Assembly (NCBI GenBank): GCA_018895795.1
Contig: JAHINZ010000043.1
Span: 1-12,981, forward strand
Source of the DNA: Alphaproteobacteria bacterium
Lineage (GTDB): Bacteria > Pseudomonadota > Alphaproteobacteria > Caulobacterales > Caulobacteraceae
Length of the DNA stretch: 12,981 nucleotides
Reading direction: 5' to 3'
Every line of letters begins with the position of its first letter. Position 1 is the stretch's first letter. The translations under genes and the position numbers were made by a program. The notes under the pieces were generated by a model. It ran no database searches. It was not told the origin of the DNA and worked only from the letters and a program-made list of their open reading frames with translations. Positions 7,408-12,981 of this stretch are shown here, piece by piece.

Positions 7408-7555
7408 ATCCAGCAAGACTCCACGGCGGGCCCGGCCCGCGAAAGGGGCGGAGCTTGGCCAGAGCGCGGCGGAATGTCGAGTTCGCCAAACCTGAACGTT
7501 TTGTAATGTTTCGGCGTTCACGGACGGTTTTGGCCCGCCGGTCATGACTGACGGG

Positions 7556-7590
7556 GTTTAACCGTTTTTTTACGCGAGGCCTTAACCGCG
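7556..7590 (+). promoter_or_regulatory. CtrA-like binding motifs upstream of the flagellar-like gene
   Basis: TTAA at 7558-7561, seven bases, then TTTA at 7569-7572 gives 7 of 8 matches to the CtrA consensus TTAA-N7-TTAA. The left half reads TTAACC. A second TTAACC half-site is at 7582-7587, 24 bases downstream and about two helical turns away. They lie about 40-70 bases before the ATG at 7629, where CtrA commonly activates early flagellar genes in Caulobacter. AT-rich runs are rare in this DNA, which makes the match less likely to be chance, but binding is inferred. Confidence 0.45.
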
Positions 7591-7628
7591 GGGTGAGAAA
7601 ACGAGCCTGCACTGAAGGAACCCTCGCC

Positions 7629-7850
7629 ATGCAGGCTCTCGCCATCGCCGGCGCCGGAATGATCGCCGCCGCCAACCGTCTGGACGACAGCGCCAAGCGC
7701 GTCGCCACCTGGCAGGCGCGCGACACCGACACCGATCTCGCCAAGGAAGCGGTGGAGCGGATCACCGCCAAGACCGCGTTTCAAGCCAATGTCGCGGTGA
7801 TCAAGACCGCCGACAAGATGACCGGCGCCCTGCTGGACCTGAAGGTCTAG
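7629..7850 (+). CDS. Minimal flagellar rod/hook-like protein (N- and C-terminal axial helices only)
   Basis: This 73-residue protein starts at an ATG with a good Shine-Dalgarno (GAAGGAA at 7614-7620). Residues 36-73 (TDLAKEAVERITAKTAFQAN... VIKTADKMTGALLDLKV) match the conserved C-terminal helix of flagellar axial proteins (FlgB/C/E/F/G; Flg_bbr_C), including the A-x-x-A-F-x-A-N and T-A-D-x-M-x-x-x-L-L-D-L patterns. Residues 3-26 (ALAIAGAGMIAAANRLDDSAKRVA) resemble their N-terminal helix (Flg_bb_rod) but lack the usual NNxANxxT turn. In full-size rod and hook proteins these two helices pack into the D0 coiled coil; here they are joined by only about 10 residues. It could be a rod or hook accessory, an export or assembly factor, or a reduced paralogue. 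CtrA-like sites upstream fit flagellar control. It stands alone, flanked by a divergent peptidase gene and downstream hairpins, with no other flagellar gene in view. Confidence 0.75.
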   Translation: MQALAIAGAGMIAAANRLDDSAKRVATWQARDTDTDLAKEAVERITAKTAFQANVAVIKTADKMTGALLDLKV

Positions 7851-7861
7851 CGCGCCGCCTC

Positions 7862-7896
7862 CCGAACGCCCGCCGCCCCCCGCAGGCGGCGTTCGG
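7862..7896 (+). terminator. Hairpin just downstream of the flagellar-like gene
   Basis: CCGAACGCC at 7862-7870 pairs perfectly with GGCGTTCGG at 7888-7896, beginning 11 bases after the stop codon. There is no T-run after it. It is probably a terminator or an mRNA 3' protecting structure, and is followed closely by a second stronger hairpin. Confidence 0.5.
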
Positions 7897-7900
7897 ATCA

Positions 7901-7943
7901 CCGCTCCCCGGGGCTCTTTCCCCCGAGATCGCCCGGGGAGCGG
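7901..7943. terminator. Perfect 12-bp inverted repeat between convergent genes (bidirectional terminator candidate)
   Basis: CCGCTCCCCGGG at 7901-7912 and its exact reverse complement at 7932-7943 enclose a 19-base loop containing CTCTTTC. The repeat sits between the 3' ends of the convergent flagellar-like and AraC-type genes, where a terminator serving both directions is expected. T-tracts are absent. A dyad-binding site is an alternative but less likely between two gene ends. Confidence 0.55.
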
Positions 7944-7972
7944 ACTGACTTCGGTTGATGTGGAGCGGGGCT

Positions 7973-8890
7973 CTATTCCGCCGCCAGGGGCGCGCGCAGG
8001 GCCTCGATGTCTCGGGCCGGCGGCAGGCCGTAGAAGCGGCGATATTCGCGACTGAACTGCGACGGGCTCTGATAGCCGACGCTGTAACCGGCCGCGCCCA
8101 CATCCAGCCCTTCGGCCAGCATCAGGCGGCGCGCTTCATAGAGCCGCAGCTGTTTCTGGTACTGCATCGGCGTCAGGTTGGTGACGGCCTTGAAGTGGTG
8201 GTGCAGCGAGGACTCGCTCATGCAGACCCGCTCGGCCAGGGCCTCGATCAGCAGGGGTTGGGCGAAGTGCTCGCGCAGCCATGAGACGGCCTTGGCCACC
8301 CGGCCGCTCTGACCCTCGCCCATCGCCACGCGCAACAGCCGAGCGCCGTCGGGGCCGTTCAGCAGCCGCCACAGAATCTCCTGCTCGATCAGCGGTCCCA
8401 TGGCGGCCAGATCGGCTGGGTGATCCAGCAGGCGCAGGAGGCGCAGCATCGCGTCCAGCAGGTCGGGCGAGGCGGCGTGCACCGCCACGCCCCGTCGACT
8501 CTGGGACAGGGCCGGGTTCGGCGCCGGCGTGGGCGCGCGGCTGACCAGTTCGGCCAGGCTCGCCGGATTGATCGCCATGCCTACGCACAGATGCGGCTCT
8601 GCTGGGCTGGCCTGGGTGATGCGCGAGGTCACCGGCAGGTCCAAGGCCACCAGGAGACAGTCACCGACGCCATAGTGCAGGTCGTCATCGCCGATGCTCA
8701 GGCACTTGCGGCCCTGCACCACCAGCCAGAAGCTGGGGCGCTGGGCCACGTGCAGAGGCTGGGACGGTTCATCGCGTCGGATGAGGAACAGGCCCTCCCT
8801 CGGCGAGGCGGGCTCGGGGCCGCCCGTGGCGTAACGGGTGACGATCTTAGCGAGTTCGCCATAGACGCCGGGCGGGACGGTCTGGGTCAA
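7973..8890 (-). CDS. AraC-family transcriptional regulator (AraC_N type)
   Basis: This 305-residue regulator has an N-terminal cupin-like AraC_N domain (about 20-175; EGLFLIRR, PSFWLVVQGRKCLSIG, GDCLLVALDLPV) and a C-terminal double helix-turn-helix (about 195-295). Recognition regions are LIEALAERVCMSESSLHHHFK and VGYQSPSQFSREYRRFYGLPP. The start is a TTG at 8890. The in-frame stretch back to the nearest stop has no ATG or GTG, and AGGA lies 11 bases upstream. The gene is divergent from an alcohol dehydrogenase gene with 195 bases between them. AraC_N regulators of this kind (for example YqhC of E. coli beside yqhD) often control neighbouring aldehyde or alcohol reductase genes, so activation of the neighbour by an aldehyde-type signal is a reasonable inference. 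Confidence 0.9.
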   Translation of the reverse strand: MTQTVPPGVYGELAKIVTRYATGGPEPASPREGLFLIRRDEPSQPLHVAQRPSFWLVVQGRKCLSIGDDDLHYGVGDCLLVALDLPVTSRITQASPAEPHLCVGMAINPASLAELVSRAPTPAPNPALSQSRRGVAVHAASPDLLDAMLRLLRLLDHPADLAAMGPLIEQEILWRLLNGPDGARLLRVAMGEGQSGRVAKAVSWLREHFAQPLLIEALAERVCMSESSLHHHFKAVTNLTPMQYQKQLRLYEARRLMLAEGLDVGAAGYSVGYQSPSQFSREYRRFYGLPPARDIEALRAPLAAE

Positions 8891-8901
8891 GGGCTTGGTT
8901 T

Positions 8902-8905
8902 TCCT
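8902..8905 (-). promoter_or_regulatory. Ribosome binding site supporting the TTG start of the AraC-type gene
   Basis: On the minus strand AGGA precedes the TTG at 8890 by 11 bases. Only twelve codons separate this TTG from an upstream in-frame TAG, and none of them is ATG or GTG, so this site fixes TTG as the likely initiator. Confidence 0.4.
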
Positions 8906-8969
8906 GGCTTTCGCGACATCGCCCTTCTACGCCTCGGCCTGCCGCCTGAAAACCGTTCAAGCCCGGCTT

Positions 8970-8989
8970 TGCAGGATCGTGCAGGAGTC
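8970..8989. promoter_or_regulatory. Direct repeat and GANTC site in the AraC/dehydrogenase divergent promoter region
   Basis: TGCAGGA occurs at 8970-8976 and again at 8980-8986, a period of 10 bases or one helical turn, as expected for half-sites of an AraC-type activator. GAGTC at 8985-8989 overlaps the second copy and matches GANTC, the CcrM methylation target in Caulobacter-type bacteria. The region lies about 97 bases before the dehydrogenase ATG. The repeat is short, so support is modest. Confidence 0.35.
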
Positions 8990-9085
8990 TTCGAGGATTG
9001 GTCTAACGCGATGCGGTCGACGCATGGAACACGTTGGCCGTTCGATCGCTCCCCAGATCGTTCTCCAAAATTCAAGGAATTTCCC

Positions 9086-10126
9086 ATGGCCACTGCCAAA
9101 GGCTACGCGGCGCTCGCCGCTGGCGCGCCGCTCGCCCCGTTCACCTTCGACCGTCGCGAACCCAACGAAGACGATGTCGTCATCGCCATCAAGTATTGCG
9201 GCGTCTGTCACTCCGACATTCACATGGTCGATAACGGCTGGGGTCAGAGCGTCTATCCGATCGTGCCCGGCCACGAGATCACCGGCGTGGTCACCGCCGT
9301 CGGCGCCAAGGTCAGCCGCTTCAAGGAAGGCGACCGGGTCGGCGTCGGCTGTTTCGTCGACAGCTGCATCGGCTGCGCCACGCGCGACCTGGATCGCGAG
9401 CAGTACATGCCAGGTCTGGTCCAGACCTACAGCAGCCCGCAACCGGGCAGCGACCTGCCCACCTATGGCGGCTACTCGGATCACATGGTGGTCAAGGAAG
9501 GCTATGTGCTGTCGATTCCCGACAACCTGGCCCTCGACGTCGCCGCCCCGTTGCTGTGCGCCGGCGTCACCCTCTATTCGCCGCTGCGCCACTGGAACGT
9601 CGGTCCCGGCAAGAAGGTCGCGATCCTGGGTCTGGGCGGACTGGGCCACATGGGCGTCAAGATCGCCCACGCCATGGGGGCCGAGGTCACGGTGTTGAGC
9701 CAGACCCTGTCCAAACAGGCTGACGGTCTGGCGATGGGCGCGGACCACTATTACGCCACCGGCGACGCCGAAACGTTCAAGACGCTGGCCGGAACCCTCG
9801 ACCTGATCATCTGCACGGTTTCGGCCGGCATCGACTGGGGTCGCTACCTCAACCTGCTGAAGGTTGACGGCACGATGGTGCTGGTCGGCGCGCCCGAAGA
9901 GCCGGTATCGCTCAACGCCTTCGCCCTGATCCCCGGCCGCCGCAGCCTGGCCGGCTCGATGATCGGCTCGATCAAGGAAACCCAGGAGATGCTCGACTTC
10001 TGCGGCCAGCACGGCATTGCCGCCGACATCGAGACCATCGCGATCGACCAGATCAACGACGCCTATAAGCGCATGGCCAAGAGCGACGTGCGTTACCGCT
10101 TCGTGATCGACATGGCGACGCTGTAG
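9086..10126 (+). CDS. NAD(P)-dependent zinc-type alcohol/aldehyde dehydrogenase with altered structural zinc lobe
   Basis: This 346-residue medium-chain dehydrogenase is of the cinnamyl-alcohol dehydrogenase/YahK-like group and interconverts alcohols and aldehydes in the cytoplasm. Catalytic zinc ligands are C41 (GVCHSD), H63-E64 (PGHE) and C158 (LLCAGVT). The Rossmann motif GLGGLG is at 182-187. LSQTLSK after the second strand suggests NADP(H) preference, since there is no acidic residue there. The structural zinc loop normally has four cysteines spaced C-x2-C-x2-C-x7-C; here C94 and C97 remain but the third and fourth positions are R100 and M108, so the second zinc is probably not bound. 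The ATG at 9086 has AAGGA 8 bases upstream; the frame is open further upstream but overlaps the AraC-type gene. Probable control by the divergent regulator. A hairpin follows the stop. Confidence 0.9.
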   Translation: MATAKGYAALAAGAPLAPFTFDRREPNEDDVVIAIKYCGVCHSDIHMVDNGWGQSVYPIVPGHEITGVVTAVGAKVSRFKEGDRVGVGCFVDSCIGCATRDLDREQYMPGLVQTYSSPQPGSDLPTYGGYSDHMVVKEGYVLSIPDNLALDVAAPLLCAGVTLYSPLRHWNVGPGKKVAILGLGGLGHMGVKIAHAMGAEVTVLSQTLSKQADGLAMGADHYYATGDAETFKTLAGTLDLIICTVSAGIDWGRYLNLLKVDGTMVLVGAPEEPVSLNAFALIPGRRSLAGSMIGSIKETQEMLDFCGQHGIAADIETIAIDQINDAYKRMAKSDVRYRFVIDMATL

Positions 10127-10134
10127 GGGGACCG

Positions 10135-10163
10135 GGACGCCCTGCCTTCTGGGCGGGGCGTCC
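10135..10163 (+). terminator. Strong hairpin after the dehydrogenase gene
   Basis: GGACGCCCTGCC at 10135-10146 pairs with GGCGGGGCGTCC at 10152-10163 (12 base pairs, one of them G-U) around a 5-base loop, starting 9 bases after the stop codon. The position and strength fit a transcription terminator, although the downstream bases (GTGCGCTTG) lack a T-run. Confidence 0.6.
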
Positions 10164-10207
10164 GTGCGCTTGAAACGCTCTGGTCGGAGAGGTGGGAGAG
10201 TCGGGTA

Positions 10208-10233
10208 TTGATTTCGCCATATAGCTGTATAAC
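10208..10233 (+). promoter_or_regulatory. Possible promoter for the haem/VWD protein gene
   Basis: The stretch 10206-10240 is markedly more AT-rich than its surroundings. It contains TTGATT at 10208-10213 and TATAAC at 10228-10233, separated by 14 bases, with an alternative GCTGTATA reading at 10224-10231. Both resemble sigma-73-type elements with mismatches. It is about 70 bases before the ATG at 10301. This is a weak pattern call. Confidence 0.3.
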
Positions 10234-10300
10234 GTCAAACAGTCTCGGTATGCGCTGATCGGCTTGCATGCGATCGCCGGCGAGGCCTGGAGCCGGGAAC

Positions 10301-12841
10301 ATGTTCAAGTTTCCCAAGTTTCCCACGTTGCCGTTGGCGATATCCGCCGCCGTTGGACTGGTCCTGATCGTCGCCGGCGTGGCGGCTCAGGATCGCAAGC
10401 CCGAGCTTGAACCGATCGCCTTCATTGGGCACGGGGCGATGTTCGATCCGGGCGGCGGGCAGATTCAGCCCACCCTGGCGTTTATCGGCAAGGCCCAGAC
10501 CTGGTATCGCAACGACCTGCTCGAGAAGGTCGACAAGGACAAGCGGGCGCGGTTCCTCGTCATGGAGCGCGGCCTGGCCAAGGGTCTCAAGCTGGACGCC
10601 CAGTCAAGGCTGGTGATGAACGCTTCTCTGCTCGATTGGCTCATCCAGTCGGCCGACACCAAGGACGCCACGCGTCTGTTGGGCAAGAACCGGCTGATGA
10701 AGCTCTATCTCCAGGCCGCGCTTCCCGAGAAGGCCGGCGGACAGTTTCGCCAGGGCCTGCGCCCCTTCAAGGTCGATCCCGAGCTGCTGGCGCGACTGAC
10801 GGTCTGGAGCAAGGGCGAGGGCAAGGGGCCGGTGGTCGCCAAGCTGGTGACGGCGGTCGGCGGTCAGGCCTATCGTGATCTCTGCGCGGCCAACGGCGTG
10901 CCGATTCCCCCCGATATCGGCAGCGCGGGCTGGGTCAGCCGCGGCCTTATCCCGCAGTCGGAACTGTTCATTGTCCGAAGCCTGCAGGCCGAGGTCATGA
11001 CCTATACAAGCACATCGCCGGCCGGCATGTGCATCGCCTTGCCGCGTTTCGGCGTCGATCAGTTCGGCACGCCCGATGTCGTGCAACTGGACGGCGTCAT
11101 CTGCATGGGCGAACAGCCCTCGCCCGACACCCTGACGCCGATGACCTGTTTCTGGGACAACGAGAAGAACACCACCACGGTGGAGCCCTTCGTCCCGCCC
11201 TTTGAATTCCCGCGCTTCACGGGCGGGGTCCGCACCGTGGTGCCGTTCAATAATTTTGGCGGCGGCTCGGAACTGGCGGCCGGGGTCGGCGGCGTCTGCT
11301 CGGACTGCCATTCGGGCGAAAACCCCTACATCGTGCATGGCGCGACGCTGTCGGGACTGTCGGGGCTGGGTCTGCCCACCTTCCCGGTCAGCTGGCCCAA
11401 GCCGATCGTCAGGACCGGCGACGCGGTTCCCTGGCCTGAAAATCCCGGGCCGATGAACTCGCCGCAGGCCTGTAGGGGGTGTCACGGCATGGCCGGCGAC
11501 CCGCCGGGCGGACCAGGGCGGCTGCCGCATCTGTCCACCGAGCTTCGCGGCTATTGCGGGGCCGTGCTGCGCGCGTCGATCGGCGCCTTGGCCCCGCCGA
11601 TGCCAGGGTTCCTGAACCCGCCGCCGACCATGCCGCAGAACGCCAACGTGGGCAAACTGGCCTGCACCCCGGGCCTGCTTCCCGCCGATCCGCGCTATCG
11701 CGCCTGCAGCGCGGCCACGACGGTCAGTTGCACGCCTGGCTTCAGTCCGGCGGATCCCCGGGTTTCGCAGCCGGACTTCCCAGCGGCCTATCAGGTCAGC
11801 TGCACCCCGCAGATGGCCTCGCTTCTGGCGCTCTGCGGGATGTCGCCGTCCAATGACGCGGCCAATCGCGGCGACCCTCACCTGACCACCGTCAATAATA
11901 TCAACTACGACTTCCAGGGCGCGGGAGAGTTCGTCGCCCTTCGCCATGGCGACGGCATGGAGATCCAGACCCGGCAGACGCCGATCAGCACGGCCGGCGC
12001 CGTGGCCAACGCCCATACGGGCCTGACCAGTTGCGTGAGTCTCAATACGGCGGTCGCGGCGCGGGTCGGCAAGGCTCGGGTCAGTTATCAGCCGCGGCCC
12101 GGCGGCGAGCCCGATCCCAACGGGCTGCAGCTGAGGGTCGATGGCCAGCTCAAGACCTTGGGACCTCCCGGGATCAGTCTTCCCGGCGGCGGTCGCATCG
12201 TTCGGGCGTCGATCGGCGACGGCATTGAGATTCTGTTCCCCAACAAGACCCACCTGATCGCCACCGCCAACTGGTGGGCCTCGCAGAGCCTCTGGTATCT
12301 GAACGTCGACGTGGTCGATACGCCGGCCCGTGACGGCGTGATGGGGGCCATCCTGTCCGGCGGCTGGCTGCCGGACCTCGCGAACGGAACGCCATCGGGG
12401 CCGCTGCCGTCCACCCTGCATCAACGCTATGTCGATCTCCACCAGACCTTCGCCAACAGCTGGCGCGTGACCGACCCGACCAGCCTGTTCGACTATTCGC
12501 CCGGCGGCTCGACCACAGCCTTCACCAACACCGCCTGGCCACCCGAGAACCCGCCCTGCCTGGTTCCAAAGTCGAAGACCCCGCCGCTCAAGCCGATGAA
12601 CGGCGCCGCGGCCAAGGCGATCTGCGCCCAGGTGATTGACCGGACGATGAACGCCCAGTGCGTCGCCGACGTCACCGTCACGGGCGAGCCCGGTTTCGCC
12701 AAGGCCTATCTGACCAGCCAGCAGGCCCGAGCGCGAGCGCGGGCCGTGGCGGGCGGGACGCCGCACGCGGCCATGACGCCGATCCGCTGGGGCGCGGCGA
12801 CGGCGGACCTGGCCGCGTTGAAGCCTAGATCGAAGTCATGA
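10301..12841 (+). CDS. Exported protein with two CxxCH haem motifs and a von Willebrand factor type D domain
   Basis: The product is 846 residues. A signal peptide or membrane anchor lies at about 9-30, with possible cleavage after AGVAA. Residues 31-330 are not recognised and include cysteines at 195, 244, 268 and 283. Two c-type haem attachment motifs follow: C333-S-D-C-H337 and C391-R-G-C-H395; M434 in APPMPGF is a possible distal ligand. A cysteine-bearing linker (450-515) carries the repeat CTPGxxPADPR at 455-465 and 477-487, then CTPQ at 501. A VWD domain begins at GDPH (524-527), with NYDFQGAGEFVAL at 535-547, and runs to about 690. The tail (about 715-800: WRVTDPTSLFDY, C753, C775, C787, TGEPGF) resembles the segment that follows VWD in other secreted proteins. 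It probably acts in the periplasm or at the cell surface, in electron transfer or adhesion. ATG at 10301 has GGAG 8 bases upstream. Function is unknown. Confidence 0.8.
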   Translation: MFKFPKFPTLPLAISAAVGLVLIVAGVAAQDRKPELEPIAFIGHGAMFDPGGGQIQPTLAFIGKAQTWYRNDLLEKVDKDKRARFLVMERGLAKGLKLDAQSRLVMNASLLDWLIQSADTKDATRLLGKNRLMKLYLQAALPEKAGGQFRQGLRPFKVDPELLARLTVWSKGEGKGPVVAKLVTAVGGQAYRDLCAANGVPIPPDIGSAGWVSRGLIPQSELFIVRSLQAEVMTYTSTSPAGMCIALPRFGVDQFGTPDVVQLDGVICMGEQPSPDTLTPMTCFWDNEKNTTTVEPFVPPFEFPRFTGGVRTVVPFNNFGGGSELAAGVGGVCSDCHSGENPYIVHGATLSGLSGLGLPTFPVSWPKPIVRTGDAVPWPENPGPMNSPQACRGCHGMAGDPPGGPGRLPHLSTELRGYCGAVLRASIGALAPPMPGFLNPPPTMPQNANVGKLACTPGLLPADPRYRACSAATTVSCTPGFSPADPRVSQPDFPAAYQVSCTPQMASLLALCGMSPSNDAANRGDPHLTTVNNINYDFQGAGEFVALRHGDGMEIQTRQTPISTAGAVANAHTGLTSCVSLNTAVAARVGKARVSYQPRPGGEPDPNGLQLRVDGQLKTLGPPGISLPGGGRIVRASIGDGIEILFPNKTHLIATANWWASQSLWYLNVDVVDTPARDGVMGAILSGGWLPDLANGTPSGPLPSTLHQRYVDLHQTFANSWRVTDPTSLFDYSPGGSTTAFTNTAWPPENPPCLVPKSKTPPLKPMNGAAAKAICAQVIDRTMNAQCVADVTVTGEPGFAKAYLTSQQARARARAVAGGTPHAAMTPIRWGAATADLAALKPRSKS

Positions 12842-12963
12842 CCACCTGATCGGCCGAGAACGCCGGTCCTGGAGGGCGACGGGTCGCGCCGTCGCGGCAA
12901 GACGCAGCGCGCGCGGCGCCGACCACCTTGGCTGGGGCGGACCCCACCGCCAACGCAAAACGC

Positions 12964-12981
12964 CCCGGCCTTTCGGCCGGG
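12964..12981 (-). terminator. Intrinsic terminator of a minus-strand gene beyond the window
   Basis: CCCGGCC at 12964-12970 pairs with GGCCGGG at 12975-12981 around TTTC. On the minus strand the stem is followed by GCG and then TTTT, the layout of an intrinsic terminator, so a gene on the minus strand probably ends just right of the window, convergent with the haem/VWD gene. The stem may continue past the edge. Bases 12842-12960 hold no gene; only a small hairpin (TGGGG at 12933-12937 with CCCCA at 12942-12946) is visible. Confidence 0.6.

Noticed and set aside
5011..7506. Very long plus-strand open frame opposite the DUF998 and M28 peptidase genes
   Set aside because: It is rich in Gly, Gln, Arg and His, lacks domains, and mirrors two well-supported minus-strand genes. 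Long antisense frames are normal in GC-rich DNA.
7408..7545. Longer N-terminus of the M28 peptidase starting at 7545
   Set aside because: It would bury the signal peptide 46 residues inside the protein; the ATG at 7407 has a GGAG upstream and gives a standard export signal.
7531..7546. Sigma-54-like promoter (TGGCCC) upstream of the mini flagellar gene
   Set aside because: The required GC of the -12 element is absent at the correct spacing (CA at 7543-7544), so only half of the motif is present.
8420..9085. Upstream extension of the dehydrogenase reading frame
   Set aside because: It runs antisense through the AraC-type gene. The ATG at 9086 has a good ribosome site and matches the usual family N-terminus.
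10604..12766. Long minus-strand open frame opposite the haem/VWD gene
   Set aside because: It has low-complexity Arg/Gly/Gln-rich composition and no recognisable family, and the plus strand carries clear CxxCH and VWD motifs.

Overview
The window is very GC-rich, densely packed DNA from a free-living bacterium. Gene content, GTG/TTG starts, a sigma-73-like promoter element (TTGAC plus GCTANAWC-like) and TTAA-N7-TTAA-type motifs next to a flagellar-like gene all point to an alphaproteobacterium of the Caulobacter group. This placement is inferred from motifs and protein style, not from a database match. Nine protein genes account for almost all of the sequence. There is no rRNA, tRNA, CRISPR array, insertion sequence or phage gene, so this looks like ordinary chromosome with a few odd genes.

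Layout, left to right. (1) 72-692 (+): small putative 2-oxoglutarate/Fe(II) oxygenase of the TIGR02466 type, probably translated from a leaderless mRNA. (2) 705-2021 (-): membrane-anchored, periplasmic class C beta-lactamase-like serine hydrolase. (3) 2022-2186: gap holding a long, nested imperfect inverted repeat. (4) 2187-3044 (-): short-chain dehydrogenase closely resembling glucose 1-dehydrogenases. It is divergent from (5) 3195-5030 (+): GH15 trehalase/glucoamylase-type glycosidase. GH15 enzymes release beta-glucose, the substrate of glucose 1-dehydrogenases, so the pair plausibly forms a sugar-use module. (6) 5035-5673 (-): DUF998 six-helix membrane protein. (7) 5737-7407 (-): exported M28 zinc peptidase with a PA-type insert.

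(8) 7629-7850 (+): a 73-residue protein that looks like the N- and C-terminal helices of a flagellar rod/hook protein joined with no middle domain. It is preceded by CtrA-like sites and followed by strong hairpins. (9) 7973-8890 (-): AraC-family regulator (TTG start), divergent from (10) 9086-10126 (+): zinc-type NAD(P)-dependent alcohol/aldehyde dehydrogenase in which two of the four structural-zinc cysteines are replaced. The regulator probably controls the dehydrogenase. (11) 10301-12841 (+): an 846-residue exported protein combining two CxxCH haem-binding motifs with a von Willebrand factor type D domain. The last 140 bases hold no gene and end in a hairpin that looks like the terminator of a minus-strand gene beyond the window.

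The most unusual items are the minimal flagellar-axial-like protein (8), the haem/VWD fusion (11), the nested inverted repeat (3) and the altered structural zinc lobe in (10). No multi-gene defence or mobile system is visible.
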